Shown here one piece after another: positions 10,836 through 19,512 of a stretch of DNA of 64,000 bases. The DNA comes from Thetidibacter halocola. Its GTDB lineage: Bacteria; Pseudomonadota; Alphaproteobacteria; Rhodobacterales; Rhodobacteraceae. The DNA lies in NCBI RefSeq assembly GCF_018224955.1, contig NZ_JAGTUU010000002.1, positions 1 to 64,000 on the forward strand, in the 5' to 3' direction. The notes beneath the pieces are model-generated. The model was not told the DNA's origin and ran no database searches. It was given only the letters and a program-made list of their open reading frames with translations. The translations under genes and the position numbers were made by a program. Every line of letters begins with the position of its first letter. Positions within the stretch are counted from its first letter, which is position 1.

Positions 10836-11405
10836 ATGACACAGGCTTTCTTCTTCGGATACGGTTCCCTGGTGAACCGGCTGACGCATGGCTATGCCCC
10901 GGCGCATCGCGCGCGGGCCTCGGGCTGGCGCCGGGCGTGGATCGCCACGGCCCAGCGCCGCGTTGCCTACCTGACGGCAGTTCCAGACCCGGATTGCGCC
11001 ATCGACGGGCTGATCGCCCCTGTCCCCCCCGAGGGGTGGGCCACGCTTGACTTGCGCGAGGCGGCCTACGAGCGGCTGACTGCCACGGACCGGATCGAGC
11101 ATGAGGCAACCGATGCGCAGACCATCGCGATCTACGAGATCGCCCCGGAAAACCGACTGCCGCCCAGCCCGGACCACCCTGTGCTGCTGTCCTATATCGA
11201 CGTGGTGGTCCAGGGCTACCTGACCGAATACGGATCCGAGGGCGCGGCGCATTTCTTCGCCACGACCACCGGATGGGAGGCGCCGATCCTGAATGACCGC
11301 GCCGCGCCGCGCTATCCCCGCGCCCAGCGCCTGACCGATGCCGAACGCGTCGTGGTGGATCACGGCCTTTCCCGCCTGGGCTGCCGTCTCTTTACCGAAG
11401 CCTGA
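10836..11405 (+). CDS. Gamma-glutamylcyclotransferase-like protein
   Basis: A 189-residue protein with the gamma-glutamylcyclotransferase fold. It opens with FFFGYGSLVNRLTHG, the substrate-binding YGS loop of the family. Family members cleave gamma-glutamyl amides, including glutathione-derived ones, releasing 5-oxoproline; the substrate here is unknown. The chosen ATG leaves the YGS loop close to the N-terminus, as in relatives. The gene is divergent from the NsrR-like regulator, and the shared palindrome hints at control by nitrosative or iron stress. A hairpin overlaps its stop. Confidence 0.78.
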   Translation: MTQAFFFGYGSLVNRLTHGYAPAHRARASGWRRAWIATAQRRVAYLTAVPDPDCAIDGLIAPVPPEGWATLDLREAAYERLTATDRIEHEATDAQTIAIYEIAPENRLPPSPDHPVLLSYIDVVVQGYLTEYGSEGAAHFFATTTGWEAPILNDRAAPRYPRAQRLTDAERVVVDHGLSRLGCRLFTEA

Positions 11406-11470
11406 GCCCGCAGGCTTCGGTGGGCCCAAACACCTTGGCGGGACTGCAAAACCACGGGGGCAAAGCCCCC
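11397..11470 (+). terminator. Hairpins between the convergent genes ending at 11405 and 11478
   Basis: GAAGCCTG-AGCCCG-CAGGCTTC (11397-11418) spans the stop codon of the cyclotransferase-like gene. GGGGGC-AAA-GCCCCC (11456-11470) is followed by TTT. The second is the best terminator candidate and could also serve mbfA on the other strand. Confidence 0.65.
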
Positions 11471-11477
11471 TTTGGCC

Positions 11478-12452
11478 TCAACCGCTGCCGATCAGCGCAC
11501 CGGCGGCAAAGACCAGCGCCCCGCCCAGCACCACTTGGAAGGCGGCGCGCAGGAACGGCGTCTCCATGTAGCGGTTCTGGATCCACGCGATGGCCCAGAG
11601 TTCCACGAAGACGACGACCATGGCGATGATCGTGGCGGTCCAGAAATGCGGAATCAGGTAAGGCAGCGCATGGCCAAGGCCGCCGATTGTGGTCATCACG
11701 CCCGCCGAGATGCCACGCTTGACCGGCGAGCCGCGGCCTGAAAGTTGCCCGTCGTCCGACGCCGCCTCGGTAAAGCCCATCGAGATGCCGGCGCCGACCG
11801 AGGCCGCCATGCCGACCAGAAAGGTCGTCCAGGTGTTCTGCGTCGCAAAGGCGACGGCAAAGATCGGCGCCAGGGTCGATACAGAGCCGTCCATCAGCCC
11901 TGCCAGACCCGGCTGCACCCAGGTGAGCACGAATTGGCGATGCGCCTTGTCGTTCTCGACCTCGCGCGTGGCGTCGCCCAGATGCGCCCGTTCCAGCTTT
12001 TCCGCCGAATACTGGTGCCCGGCCTCGGCCGCCGCCAGGTCACCCAGCAGCTTTCGCGTGTCCGCGTCGGTCGTGCGCTTGGCCGCCTCCAGGTAGAAAT
12101 GCTCGGCATCGCTCTCCATCGCCGCCGCCTCGGAACGGATGCGCTCCAGCGACAGGTTCTCGACCAGCCAAACCGGCCGGCGGGCATAGTAGCCCGCCAC
12201 ATGCTCGCGCCGGATCAGCGGAATCACCTCGCCGAACCGCTTGCGGTGGAGCGAGATCAGCGCCTTGCGATGGGTATCCTCCTCGGCTGCCATGCCGTCG
12301 AAGACTTTCGCCGTGTCGGGAAACTCGGCCCGCAGGCGTTCGGCGTAACTGCGATAGATACGGGCGTCGTCCTCTTCGGACGAAATCGCCAGCGCAAGCA
12401 CCTCCTGCTCTGTCAGGTCGTTGAAGTGACGGCGTTGAGTGAAAAAGCGCAT
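11478..12452 (-). CDS. mbfA: Membrane-bound ferritin-like iron exporter (MbfA)
   Basis: A 324-residue two-domain protein. Residues 1 to about 165 form a ferritin-like (erythrin) four-helix domain with acidic metal-site pairs (SSEEDDARIY, AAEEDTHRKAL, ESDAEHFYLEA, AAEAGHQY). Residues from about 170 to the end form a VIT1/CCC1-type membrane domain with about five helices. This fusion is characteristic of alphaproteobacterial MbfA, which exports iron and protects against iron overload and peroxide. The Irr-type box 13 bases upstream of the start fits repression by Irr under iron limitation, as shown for mbfA of Agrobacterium and Bradyrhizobium. Confidence 0.93.
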   Translation of the reverse strand: MRFFTQRRHFNDLTEQEVLALAISSEEDDARIYRSYAERLRAEFPDTAKVFDGMAAEEDTHRKALISLHRKRFGEVIPLIRREHVAGYYARRPVWLVENLSLERIRSEAAAMESDAEHFYLEAAKRTTDADTRKLLGDLAAAEAGHQYSAEKLERAHLGDATREVENDKAHRQFVLTWVQPGLAGLMDGSVSTLAPIFAVAFATQNTWTTFLVGMAASVGAGISMGFTEAASDDGQLSGRGSPVKRGISAGVMTTIGGLGHALPYLIPHFWTATIIAMVVVFVELWAIAWIQNRYMETPFLRAAFQVVLGGALVFAAGALIGSG

Positions 12453-12464
12453 ACCGGCCTCGTT

Positions 12465-12481
12465 TTTAGAACAATTCTAAT
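12465..12481 (-). promoter_or_regulatory. Irr box (iron control element) upstream of mbfA
   Basis: TTTAGAACAATTCTAAT is a near-perfect palindrome matching the alphaproteobacterial iron control element TTTAGAA-N3-TTCTAAA. Its position just upstream of the mbfA start is a repressor position. The site is seen directly; its binding by Irr is from family knowledge. Confidence 0.85.
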
Positions 12482-12516
12482 TTAGTGCCTCCAATGCCGG
12501 GTGCAACCGGCAAATT

Positions 12517-12587
12517 TGAACCGATCGGTTCAGTATTGGCTTGAGAATCTAAACTGACCGGTTTAGTTAAATGAACGAAACGGTTCA
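12517..12587 (+). promoter_or_regulatory. Three TetR-type operators upstream of the small exported peptide
   Basis: TGAACCGATCGGTTCA (12517-12532) is a perfect palindrome. CTAAACTGACCGGTTTAG (12549-12566) and TGAACGAAACGGTTCA (12572-12587) are imperfect copies. With the copy at 12766 they share TRAAC-N6-GTTYA. They precede the peptide gene at 12601, and the last one abuts its ribosome binding site. Confidence 0.8.
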
Positions 12588-12600
12588 GCAGGAGAAACCC

Positions 12601-12768
12601 ATGAAATCCGTCATTCTCGCCATCACCATCACGCTGTCCGCCACCGCGTCGATGGCCGGCGTTCCCGGCTGGGGCCTGCCCGACCTGACCTTTCCCGATC
12701 CGGTGACTCTGCCCGCCCCCGACATCTCGACACAGGGCTGTTTGCCCACGGCGGCTTGCCGGAACTGA
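12601..12768 (+). CDS. Small exported peptide, unknown function
   Basis: A 55-residue product. I recognise no family. It begins with a textbook Sec signal (positive Lys2, hydrophobic core, ASMA cleavage site), leaving a mature peptide of about 36 residues that is rich in proline, aspartate and leucine and has two cysteines (in QGCLPTAACRN), which could pair. An AGGAG ribosome binding site sits eight bases before the ATG. A start ten codons upstream (12571) is possible but would bury the signal peptide. Three operator palindromes precede it and a fourth separates it from the TetR gene at 12813, so it is probably the regulator's main target. Confidence 0.7.
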   Translation: MKSVILAITITLSATASMAGVPGWGLPDLTFPDPVTLPAPDISTQGCLPTAACRN

Positions 12769-12781
12769 ACCGACCGGTTTA
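12766..12781 (+). promoter_or_regulatory. Fourth TetR-type operator, in front of the TetR gene
   Basis: TGAACCGACCGGTTTA overlaps the stop codon of the small peptide gene and lies 31 bases before the TetR start. It matches the three upstream operators, which implies autoregulation. Confidence 0.75.
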
Positions 12782-12812
12782 TAGTGCCTTTCGGGGATAC
12801 GAGAGGCATGGC

Positions 12813-13427
12813 ATGACGGCAGAGGCGCTGGTCCGCAAGGGGCGGAAATTCGACCAGGTGCTGGACGGCGCCCGCGAGGTCTTTCTTCGCGACGGCTTCG
12901 AGGGCGCAAGCGTCGACGACATCGCGCGTCAGGCCGGCGTGTCCAAGGCGACGCTCTACAGCTATTTCCCGGACAAGCGCCTGCTGTTTATGGAGGTCGC
13001 GCGCGCCCAGTGCCAGCACCAGGCGGACGAGGCGTTGGCCAGCTTCGACCTGACGCGCCCCCCGCGCGAAGCCCTGACGCGTGTGGCGCATACCTTTCTC
13101 GGGTTCATCTTTTCAGACATGGGCCAGCGCATATTCCGCATGTGCGTGGCCGAATCCGACCGCTTTCCGGAACTCGGGCGCAATTTCTACGAAAGCGGCC
13201 CGATGGTCATGCGACGGGCGCTGACCAGCTACCTGACCGCGGCCGTCGCGCGGGGCGAGTTGCGGATCGACGACATGGCGCTGGCCGCCGACCAGTTCGC
13301 CGAACTGTGCAAGGCCGATCTCTGGCCAAAGCTGATCTTCGGCCTGAAGACCCGCTTTACCGAGGCAGAAATCGACCGGATCGTGGATGGCGCCGTCGAG
13401 ACCTTCATGGCACGGTATGGCGCCTGA
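12813..13427 (+). CDS. TetR/AcrR family repressor
   Basis: A 204-residue TetR protein. Its helix-turn-helix reads ASVDDIARQAGVSKATLYSYFPDKRLLF, continuing into the family's C-terminal ligand domain (TetR_C_AefR type, judging by FSDMGQRIFRMCVAESDRFPELG). ATG at 12813 has only a modest ribosome binding site (GAGAGG). It lies directly behind the exported peptide gene and carries its own operator copy. The wider arrangement resembles AcrR-type regulators of envelope functions. The ligand is unknown. Confidence 0.9.
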   Translation: MTAEALVRKGRKFDQVLDGAREVFLRDGFEGASVDDIARQAGVSKATLYSYFPDKRLLFMEVARAQCQHQADEALASFDLTRPPREALTRVAHTFLGFIFSDMGQRIFRMCVAESDRFPELGRNFYESGPMVMRRALTSYLTAAVARGELRIDDMALAADQFAELCKADLWPKLIFGLKTRFTEAEIDRIVDGAVETFMARYGA

Positions 13428-13446
13428 CACGGAAGGAGCGCGGCGG

Positions 13447-14277
13447 ATGCAGACAAAATCGGAAAACCGGTGCTTTGGCGGTGTGCAGGGCGTCTACACG
13501 CACGCCTCGAACGCCTGTTCCTGCGACATGACCTTTGGCCTGTTCCTGCCCCCCGAGGCGGACACCGGCCCCGTTCCGCTGCTGTGGTACCTGTCGGGCC
13601 TGACCTGCACGCATGAGAACGCAATGACCAAGGCGGCAGCGCAGGGTTGGGCCGCCGAGGCCGGGATCGCGCTGGTTTTTCCCGACACCTCGCCACGGGG
13701 CGAGGGCGTGGCGAATGACGAAGCCTATGACCTGGGCCAGGGCGCGGGTTTCTACGTCGACGCCACGCAGTCGCCCTGGGCGCCGCATTTCCGTATGTAT
13801 GACTACATCGCGAACGAATTACCCGTCCTGCTGGGCGCGCATTTCCCGCTGGACATGGACCGCCAGGCGATCACCGGCCATTCCATGGGCGGGCATGGCG
13901 CGCTGACCCTGGCGATGACCTTGCCGGGCCGGTTCCGCAGCGTATCGGCATTCGCGCCCATCGCGCATCCGACCGAGTCGGACTGGGGCCGCAAGCAACT
14001 CGACGCCTATCTCGGCAGCGACCACGATGCATGGACACGCCACGATTCCACCCTGCTGATGCACGAACACGGATTCGACGGGCCGATCCTGATCGACCAG
14101 GGCGCCAGCGACCAGTTCCTGCATCTCCTGAAGCCCGAGGCGCTGGCGCAGGCAATGGCCGAACGCCGCCAGGACGGCGCCTTCCGCATGCAGAAGGGCT
14201 ATGACCACAGCTATTTCTTCGTCTCGACCTTCATGGAGGACCACGTAGCCTTCCACGCAGAGGCGCTGTTCGCGTGA
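13447..14277 (+). CDS. fghA: S-formylglutathione hydrolase
   Basis: A 276-residue alpha/beta hydrolase (esterase D family). The nucleophile Ser146 is in [10 protein letters not shown]; the acid and base are in DQGASDQFL and KGYDHSYFF. The family block [15 protein letters not shown] is present near residue 50. It releases formate and glutathione from S-formylglutathione, the last step of glutathione-dependent formaldehyde oxidation. Its partner dehydrogenase is encoded at 19625-20755, about 5 kb away. It overlaps the next gene by four bases (GTGA). Confidence 0.94.
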   Translation: MQTKSENRCFGGVQGVYTHASNACSCDMTFGLFLPPEADTGPVPLLWYLSGLTCTHENAMTKAAAQGWAAEAGIALVFPDTSPRGEGVANDEAYDLGQGAGFYVDATQSPWAPHFRMYDYIANELPVLLGAHFPLDMDRQAITGHSMGGHGALTLAMTLPGRFRSVSAFAPIAHPTESDWGRKQLDAYLGSDHDAWTRHDSTLLMHEHGFDGPILIDQGASDQFLHLLKPEALAQAMAERRQDGAFRMQKGYDHSYFFVSTFMEDHVAFHAEALFA

Positions 14278-14729
14278 TCTATGTCGATGCCGATGCCTGC
14301 CCCGTCAAGGACGAGGCCGAGCGCGTCGCCACGCGGCACGGACTGCGGCTGGCGCTGGTATCGAATGGCGGGCTGCGGCCGTCGCGCAACCCGCTGGTGG
14401 ATACGGTGATCGTGCCCGAAGGGCCGGATGTCGCCGACCAGTGGATTGCCGACCGCGCCAGCAAGGGTGACGTGGTGGTGACCGCCGACATGCCGCTGGC
14501 CGCCCGCTGCGTCGAGGCTGGCGCGCAGGTGCTGCGGCACGACGGATCCACGCTGGACGTACGCAATATCGGACAGCAACTGGCGATGCGCGACCTGATG
14601 GCCGATCTGCGCGCCTCCGATCCATTCCGGCAGGGTGGTGGGCGGGCGTTTTCCAAGGCGGATCGCAGCCGCTTTCTCGACGCGCTGGAACGCGCCGTGC
14701 GCAAGGCTCAACAAGAGGCCCGGACATGA
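14274..14729 (+). CDS. YaiI/YqxD (DUF188) family protein
   Basis: A 151-residue protein of the DUF188 family. The diagnostic N-terminus [15 protein letters not shown] and the block [12 protein letters not shown] identify a PIN-like fold with conserved acidic residues, suggesting a nuclease, but no biochemical role is established. The GTG start overlaps the fghA stop and its stop overlaps the next start (ATGA), so the three genes are translationally coupled. The C-terminal [16 protein letters not shown] is also typical. Confidence 0.9.
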   Translation: MIYVDADACPVKDEAERVATRHGLRLALVSNGGLRPSRNPLVDTVIVPEGPDVADQWIADRASKGDVVVTADMPLAARCVEAGAQVLRHDGSTLDVRNIGQQLAMRDLMADLRASDPFRQGGGRAFSKADRSRFLDALERAVRKAQQEART

Positions 14730-15649
14730 CCACGATGATTTCCTTCGAGGACGGAGAGCGCAATCTCGACTGGCTGGGCCTGACCGAGGCACTCGCCGCC
14801 GGGCACCGCCTGCCACGGGCCGAGATCGCCGACGTGTTCCTGTATCGCGACCCCGACACGCTGCTGAACCGCTCTGCCTGGATCGACGGCTTGGGCATCG
14901 CGGTCAAGGCCGCGACGGTTTTCCCGCGCAACCCGGACAAGGGCCTGCCGATGGTCGGCGGCGCGGTGAACCTGTTCGACGACGCGACGGGCGGGCTGAC
15001 CGCCATCGTGGATTTCCACCTTGTCACCAAGTGGAAGACCGCCGGCGACAGCCTGCTGGCGGCGCGCCGTCTCGCCCGACCCGACAGCCGCCGCATCCTG
15101 ATCGTGGGCGCGGGCACGGTCGCGGCCTCGTTGCACCAGGCCTATTCCGCCGCCTTCCCGCAGGCAGGGTTCGCCGTCTGGAACCGCAGCCCCGACAAGG
15201 CCCGCGCCTTTGCCGATGAGCGCGGCATAGACTTTGCCCCCGACCTGGCCGAAGCGGTGGCAGGCGCCGACATCGTAACCTGCGCGACCATGTCCACCGA
15301 TCCCGTCATTCATGGCGAGTGGCTGCAACCCGGCACGCATCTGGACCTGATCGGCGCCTACCGCCCGGACATGCGCGAGGCGGACGACGACGCCCTGATC
15401 CGGTCGCGTGTCTTTGTCGACAGCTATGCCACCACGCTCGGCCATATCGGTGAGTTGAAGATCCCGCTGGAGATAGGCACCATCCGGCGCGAGGACGTGA
15501 TCGCAGATTACTATGAGCCGGACCTGTTCCGCCGCGAGACGGACCAAGAGATCACGCTGTTCAAGAACGGCGGCGGCGCGCATCTGGACCTGATGACGGC
15601 GCGATTCATCCTCGACCGGTGGCAAGGCGGCGAGCCGGCGCGCGATTGA
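14726..15649 (+). CDS. Ornithine cyclodeaminase / mu-crystallin family protein
   Basis: A 307-residue NAD(P)-binding protein with the Rossmann motif [14 protein letters not shown] near residue 121 and the family's substrate-domain residues in [11 protein letters not shown]. Family members include ornithine cyclodeaminase, alanine dehydrogenase and ketimine reductases. The substrate-determining residues are not clear enough to choose. Translation is coupled to the upstream DUF188 gene. An AEC transporter follows 31 bases later and may move a related organic acid or amino acid. Confidence 0.87.
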   Translation: MTTMISFEDGERNLDWLGLTEALAAGHRLPRAEIADVFLYRDPDTLLNRSAWIDGLGIAVKAATVFPRNPDKGLPMVGGAVNLFDDATGGLTAIVDFHLVTKWKTAGDSLLAARRLARPDSRRILIVGAGTVAASLHQAYSAAFPQAGFAVWNRSPDKARAFADERGIDFAPDLAEAVAGADIVTCATMSTDPVIHGEWLQPGTHLDLIGAYRPDMREADDDALIRSRVFVDSYATTLGHIGELKIPLEIGTIRREDVIADYYEPDLFRRETDQEITLFKNGGGAHLDLMTARFILDRWQGGEPARD

Positions 15650-15680
15650 CGCCGCCGCGCCCCGTGCTAAGCAGCATGCC

Positions 15681-16613
15681 ATGCTGGAGATCTTCCTCAA
15701 GACCGTGCCCTTCTTTGCCCTGATCGGGCTGGGCTATGGCGCGGGCCGCACGCGGTTCTTCACCGAGGAAGCCACCGCCTACCTGACCAAGTTCATCTTC
15801 TACTTCGCCCTCTCGGCGATGCTGTTCCGGTTTTCGGCCAACCTGTCCTTTGCCGAGATCTTCGATGCGCGGCTGGCCATGGCCTATCTCTGGGGCACCG
15901 CGTTCGTCTACGGCATCGGCATGGCGGTGGCATTCCTGCGCGGCATGGACACGCCGACTGCCGCGATCGAGGCGCAATGCGCGGCGATCGGCAACACGGG
16001 CTTTCTGGGTGTGCCGATGCTGGCCGTGCTGCTGGGACAAGAGGCGGTTGGCCCGATCATCCTGATTCTGGCCATCGACCTGATGGTGTTCTCCTCGGCG
16101 CTGACGATTCTCGTCACCGGGTCGCGCGGCGGCGAAGGCGGCCTTGCGGTCGTCAAGAAGGCCGCGCTGGGCCTGCTGAAGAACCCGATGATCGTGTCGA
16201 TCAGCCTTGGCCTGATTGTCGCCGGTTTGGGCACGGGCCTGCACCCGGTCATGAACGAGTTCGTCACGATCCTCGGCAATGCGGCCACCCCCGGCGCACT
16301 GTTCGCCATCGGCGCCTCGCTGGCCAGCAAGTCGGCCGAGCGGGTCGAGGTCGCAGCCTGGCTTTCGTTCTGCAAGCTGGTGCTGCACCCGGTCTTCGTG
16401 GCGCTGGGCGCATTCCTGCTGTTTCCCACCGATCCCTACAAGGCCGCTGTCGCCGTGTCGGCGGCGGCGCTGCCCGTCGCGGGCAATGTCTTCATGCTGG
16501 CGCAGCATTACGGCATAGCGCCACAGCGCGTGTCGGCGTCGATCCTGATTTCGACCGCGGCCTCGATCCTGACGGTCAGCGTCGTGATCGCGCTGGTCAG
16601 CCCCGGACCATGA
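15681..16613 (+). CDS. AEC family transporter
   Basis: A 310-residue membrane protein of the auxin efflux carrier family with about ten hydrophobic helices in two five-helix repeats. The family's conserved asparagine/proline segments appear in AIGNTGFLGVPML and AALPVAGNVFMLAQHYG. Characterised bacterial relatives transport malate, malonate or other carboxylates. It probably ends the fghA operon. Its 3' end overlaps the opposing B12-binding gene by 17 bases. Confidence 0.88.
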   Translation: MLEIFLKTVPFFALIGLGYGAGRTRFFTEEATAYLTKFIFYFALSAMLFRFSANLSFAEIFDARLAMAYLWGTAFVYGIGMAVAFLRGMDTPTAAIEAQCAAIGNTGFLGVPMLAVLLGQEAVGPIILILAIDLMVFSSALTILVTGSRGGEGGLAVVKKAALGLLKNPMIVSISLGLIVAGLGTGLHPVMNEFVTILGNAATPGALFAIGASLASKSAERVEVAAWLSFCKLVLHPVFVALGAFLLFPTDPYKAAVAVSAAALPVAGNVFMLAQHYGIAPQRVSASILISTAASILTVSVVIALVSPGP

Positions 16614-17427
16614 TGCCGGGCAGCATGGCGTGCAGGCGCTCCATCTCGGCCTCGCAATCGTCCATCTTCCAGGCCGCGCCGTCGGCGCCGACACGAATCG
16701 CGATGTCGGGTTCCAGCTTGGCGATGTAGCCGCTGACAAAGATCAGGATCTTTGGTGCGACGATGCGCAACTCGAGGATGACCCGTGCCAGCGCCCGCAC
16801 CCGTTCAACGCTGGACGCGGATAGTCCAACGATGGGATAGGCGCCCTTGCGGACGATCTCGCTCAACTCGCGCTCGCTGCGCTCGAGGCGCAGATCGACG
16901 TCCCAGCCGTGGTCGCGAAAGATGTCGGCGGCCATGGTCACGCCCAGGACATGGGTCTCGCCCGGAACGGTCGCGAAAAGCGCGCAGCGCGAGCCGCGCG
17001 GCTCGAACGGTGGGGCAAGCGCGCGCAGGTCGCGCAGCAGGTTCAGCATCCGGCCCGCCGCAAGCGCCATGTCGCGCAGGCTGATCCGGTCCTCTTCCCA
17101 CAATTCGCCCAGCCGCGTCGCCGCCGCGCCGATATGATACAGGCACAGTTCCTCGTGGGTCGCACCCTCGCGATGGGCCGCCATGATGTGCCGGCTCGCC
17201 GCCATCGACTCGAGGCCGGTCAGCGCCGCGCACAACGAATCTATATCGGGTTCGACCCGCGGTGGGACGATGATCTTCCGCTGGGGCGCCGTTTCGGCCG
17301 CCCATCGCGCAAGACGCAGGATGACCTCCTGCGCCAGGATAACAAGGGCGGCCTCGGGCAGTCCGGGCCGGGCCTGTCCATGCGCATCACTGTCGATGGC
17401 ACGCAACGGAATCGGCATATCGATCAT
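16597..17427 (-). CDS. Cobalamin-binding regulator-like protein (AerR/PpaA type)
   Basis: A 276-residue protein. About residues 65-145 form the helical cap seen in B12-dependent light regulators, and residues 148-260 the Rossmann-like B12-binding domain. The cobalt-ligating signature is visible as GETHVLG (His159). It has no DNA-binding domain of its own and no methyltransferase domain, like AerR/PpaA proteins that modulate photosynthesis repressors in Rhodobacteraceae. The helix lacks the CarH-type Trp...Glu-His trio. I start at MIDMPIPLRA because GAAAGG precedes it; a longer in-frame start lies at 17493. No photosynthesis gene is nearby. Confidence 0.75.
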   Translation of the reverse strand: MIDMPIPLRAIDSDAHGQARPGLPEAALVILAQEVILRLARWAAETAPQRKIIVPPRVEPDIDSLCAALTGLESMAASRHIMAAHREGATHEELCLYHIGAAATRLGELWEEDRISLRDMALAAGRMLNLLRDLRALAPPFEPRGSRCALFATVPGETHVLGVTMAADIFRDHGWDVDLRLERSERELSEIVRKGAYPIVGLSASSVERVRALARVILELRIVAPKILIFVSGYIAKLEPDIAIRVGADGAAWKMDDCEAEMERLHAMLPGIMVRG

Positions 17428-17511
17428 GGTTTGGCCTTTCAGCCGTGCGACCCCTCGCAGGACAAACCTGTGCAGACTGTCGCCGGAAGTCAATCGGCCT
17501 TTCGTTCCACC

Positions 17512-18216
17512 TCAGTCCACCCGACGCACGAGCATCTGGTTGCCCGCGCCGCGCCGCGTCTCGAAGACCTTCAGTTCGGCCACCAGGTCGGACAGCTTGC
17601 GCTTGCCGTAGGTGCGGGTGTCGAAATCGGGGTTGGAGGCGGTGATGAACTGGCCCAGCGGGCCCAGCGCATACCATTCGTCGTCTTGCTCGATGGAATC
17701 CATCGCCTTGAAGATCAGGTCGCGCGCCTCGGTCAGGTCGCCGGTGGCCTTGGGCTTGCGCCCCTCGGCCCGTTCCGGTGCGCCGTCGAGGTTTTCCAGG
17801 AAGATGAACCGCTTGCAGGCCTTGCGGAAGGCATCGGGCGTCTTCTGCATGCCCATGCCGTAGACCTCCAGCCCCTGCTCGCGGATGCGGCTGGCGAGGC
17901 GGGTGAAATCGCTGTCGGAACTGACCAGCACAAAACCGTCGAACCGGCCAGTATGCATCAGGTCCATCGCGTCGATCACCAGGGCGATGTCGCTGGCGTT
18001 CTTGCCCACCGTGTTGGCGGGCGAGTGGTGCGGCACCAGGCCGAATTCGGCCTGCACCTTGTTCCAGCCCGCCATCTGCTGGCTGGAGAAATCGCCATAG
18101 CAGCGGCGCACGCTGGCCTCGCCAAGGCTGGCGATCTCGTCGAAGATCGCCTGAGTGTATTTCGGGGATGTGTTGTCGGCGTCGATCAGGACGGCGAGAA
18201 GTGTTGTGTCTGTCAT
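17512..18216 (-). CDS. NYN domain (LabA/DUF88) protein with OST-HTH-like tail
   Basis: A 234-residue protein. Residues 5-150 form a NYN (PIN-like) nuclease domain with the acidic motifs LIDADNTSP, DIALVIDAMDL and SSDSDFTRLA. The C-terminal part (about 165-230), with a YGKRKLSDLV block, looks like an OST-HTH/LOTUS RNA-binding domain. Such proteins are predicted endoribonucleases. It stands alone on its strand 85 bases before the B12-binding gene and could share its transcript. Confidence 0.85.
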   Translation of the reverse strand: MTDTTLLAVLIDADNTSPKYTQAIFDEIASLGEASVRRCYGDFSSQQMAGWNKVQAEFGLVPHHSPANTVGKNASDIALVIDAMDLMHTGRFDGFVLVSSDSDFTRLASRIREQGLEVYGMGMQKTPDAFRKACKRFIFLENLDGAPERAEGRKPKATGDLTEARDLIFKAMDSIEQDDEWYALGPLGQFITASNPDFDTRTYGKRKLSDLVAELKVFETRRGAGNQMLVRRVD

Positions 18217-18271
18217 GGCGGCACATTGGACGCGATCGCAGACCGGCGCAATACGTTGCAGCCCACCCCGC

Positions 18272-18754
18272 CTAAAGCCACCGATACATCACCAGCGCAT
18301 CGACGAACCCCTGTTCGGGGTGGCGGAACGCTCCGGGCAGGCGTCCGACGATCTCGAACCCCGCGCGTTGCCATGTCTCGATCGCCCGCCGGTTGGTCGA
18401 GACGACGAAATTGTATTGCATCGCGGCAAAGCCCAGCCCCGGCGCGATCTCCAACGAATGCGCCAGCATCGCCCGCGCCACGCCGCGTCCCTGCGCCGCC
18501 GCCGACGTGACATAGCCGCAGTTACAAACATGGCTGCCGCCGCCCTTCTGGTTGCGGACGATGTAATAGGTGCCCAGCACCTGCCCGTCCTCCTCGGCGA
18601 CGAAGACCCGGCGCTCGGGTCCGAACCAGTAGGCCAGTGCCGCGTCGCTCGAGATGTCCGGGTCGATGGCATAGGTGTCGCCGGCGCGAAAGACCGGCTC
18701 GAGCATCGCCCAGATGGCGGCGCGGTCTGCGTCGCGCGCCTCGCGAAGGATCAC
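18272..18754 (-). CDS. GNAT family N-acetyltransferase
   Basis: A 160-residue acetyltransferase of the GNAT fold. The acetyl-CoA loop is QGRGVARAMLAHSLE near residue 90, and strand 4 ends in YVTSAAAQGRG. The closing part (YNFVVSTNRRAIETWQRAGFEIVGRLPGAF) is typical of YhhY-like enzymes. The GTG start overlaps the ion-channel stop (GTGA), so it is coupled to the channel. The substrate is unknown. Confidence 0.88.
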   Translation of the reverse strand: MILREARDADRAAIWAMLEPVFRAGDTYAIDPDISSDAALAYWFGPERRVFVAEEDGQVLGTYYIVRNQKGGGSHVCNCGYVTSAAAQGRGVARAMLAHSLEIAPGLGFAAMQYNFVVSTNRRAIETWQRAGFEIVGRLPGAFRHPEQGFVDALVMYRWL

Positions 18755-19512
18755 GTCATACCCTCCGTCTCGATATGCATGGTGGCGCCGCAATGCTTGC
18801 AATGCACCGCGTCGGCGTCGTGCAACACCAGCCCGCAGGTCTGGCATTCCTGCCGCACCTTGTTCGGCCGGAACAGCACCTGCACCAGCCGCAGGAACAG
18901 CGTGACACCCGCGATCATCACCACGACAGAGATCAGCCGCCCCACAGTGCCCGGCAGGGTGATGTCGCCGAACCCGGTCGTCGTCAGCGCCGTGATGGTG
19001 AAATACAGCGCGTCGGCATAGTTCCGGATCTGCGGATTGCTCGGATACTGCGTGGCATAGATGATGCCCGTCATGATGAAGATGAAGACGAACAGGTTCA
19101 GCGTTGCCTTGACCACGTCCTCGTTGCGGCGAAAATAGGGGAAATCCTCCTTCAGGCGCTGCGACAATTGGTAGGTGTGCAGCAGCCGCAGCGTCCGCAT
19201 CACCCGCAGAAAGCCCAGCCCCTCGCCCGCCAGCGGCGCGAGGAACGACACCAGCGCGATGATGTCGGCCAGCGTGGTCAACCGGGTAAACAGGTGCAAC
19301 CGGTTGGTCGATACCCAGACCCGCGCAGCGAAATCCGCCAGGATCACCACGCCGAAGGCGACGTCGATCGCCTCGACCACCGGGCCGTGATGGGTGAAAG
19401 AGGTGGCGATCACGAACAGGATCGTGACCACGTCGAAGACCAGCAGCGCATAGCGAAAGCGGTGCGCCTCGTCGCTGTCCCCCGCGTAGAGCGCGCGGAT
19501 GCTGTCCTTCAT
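18751..19512 (-). CDS. Voltage-gated-type potassium channel with zinc-ribbon tail
   Basis: A 253-residue ion channel subunit with six transmembrane segments. An S4-like segment with spaced arginines (RVMRTLRLLHTYQLSQRL, 103-120) is followed by the pore and the selectivity filter TTTGFGDI (177-184). The cytoplasmic tail has four cysteines as CQTCG...CKHCG (223-241), a likely zinc ribbon. The filter GFGD indicates potassium selectivity, a variant of GYGD. The start is MKDSIRALYAG, preceded by GGAGGACGCGGCG. The gene is coupled to the downstream GNAT gene. Confidence 0.88.
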   Translation of the reverse strand: MKDSIRALYAGDSDEAHRFRYALLVFDVVTILFVIATSFTHHGPVVEAIDVAFGVVILADFAARVWVSTNRLHLFTRLTTLADIIALVSFLAPLAGEGLGFLRVMRTLRLLHTYQLSQRLKEDFPYFRRNEDVVKATLNLFVFIFIMTGIIYATQYPSNPQIRNYADALYFTITALTTTGFGDITLPGTVGRLISVVVMIAGVTLFLRLVQVLFRPNKVRQECQTCGLVLHDADAVHCKHCGATMHIETEGMT

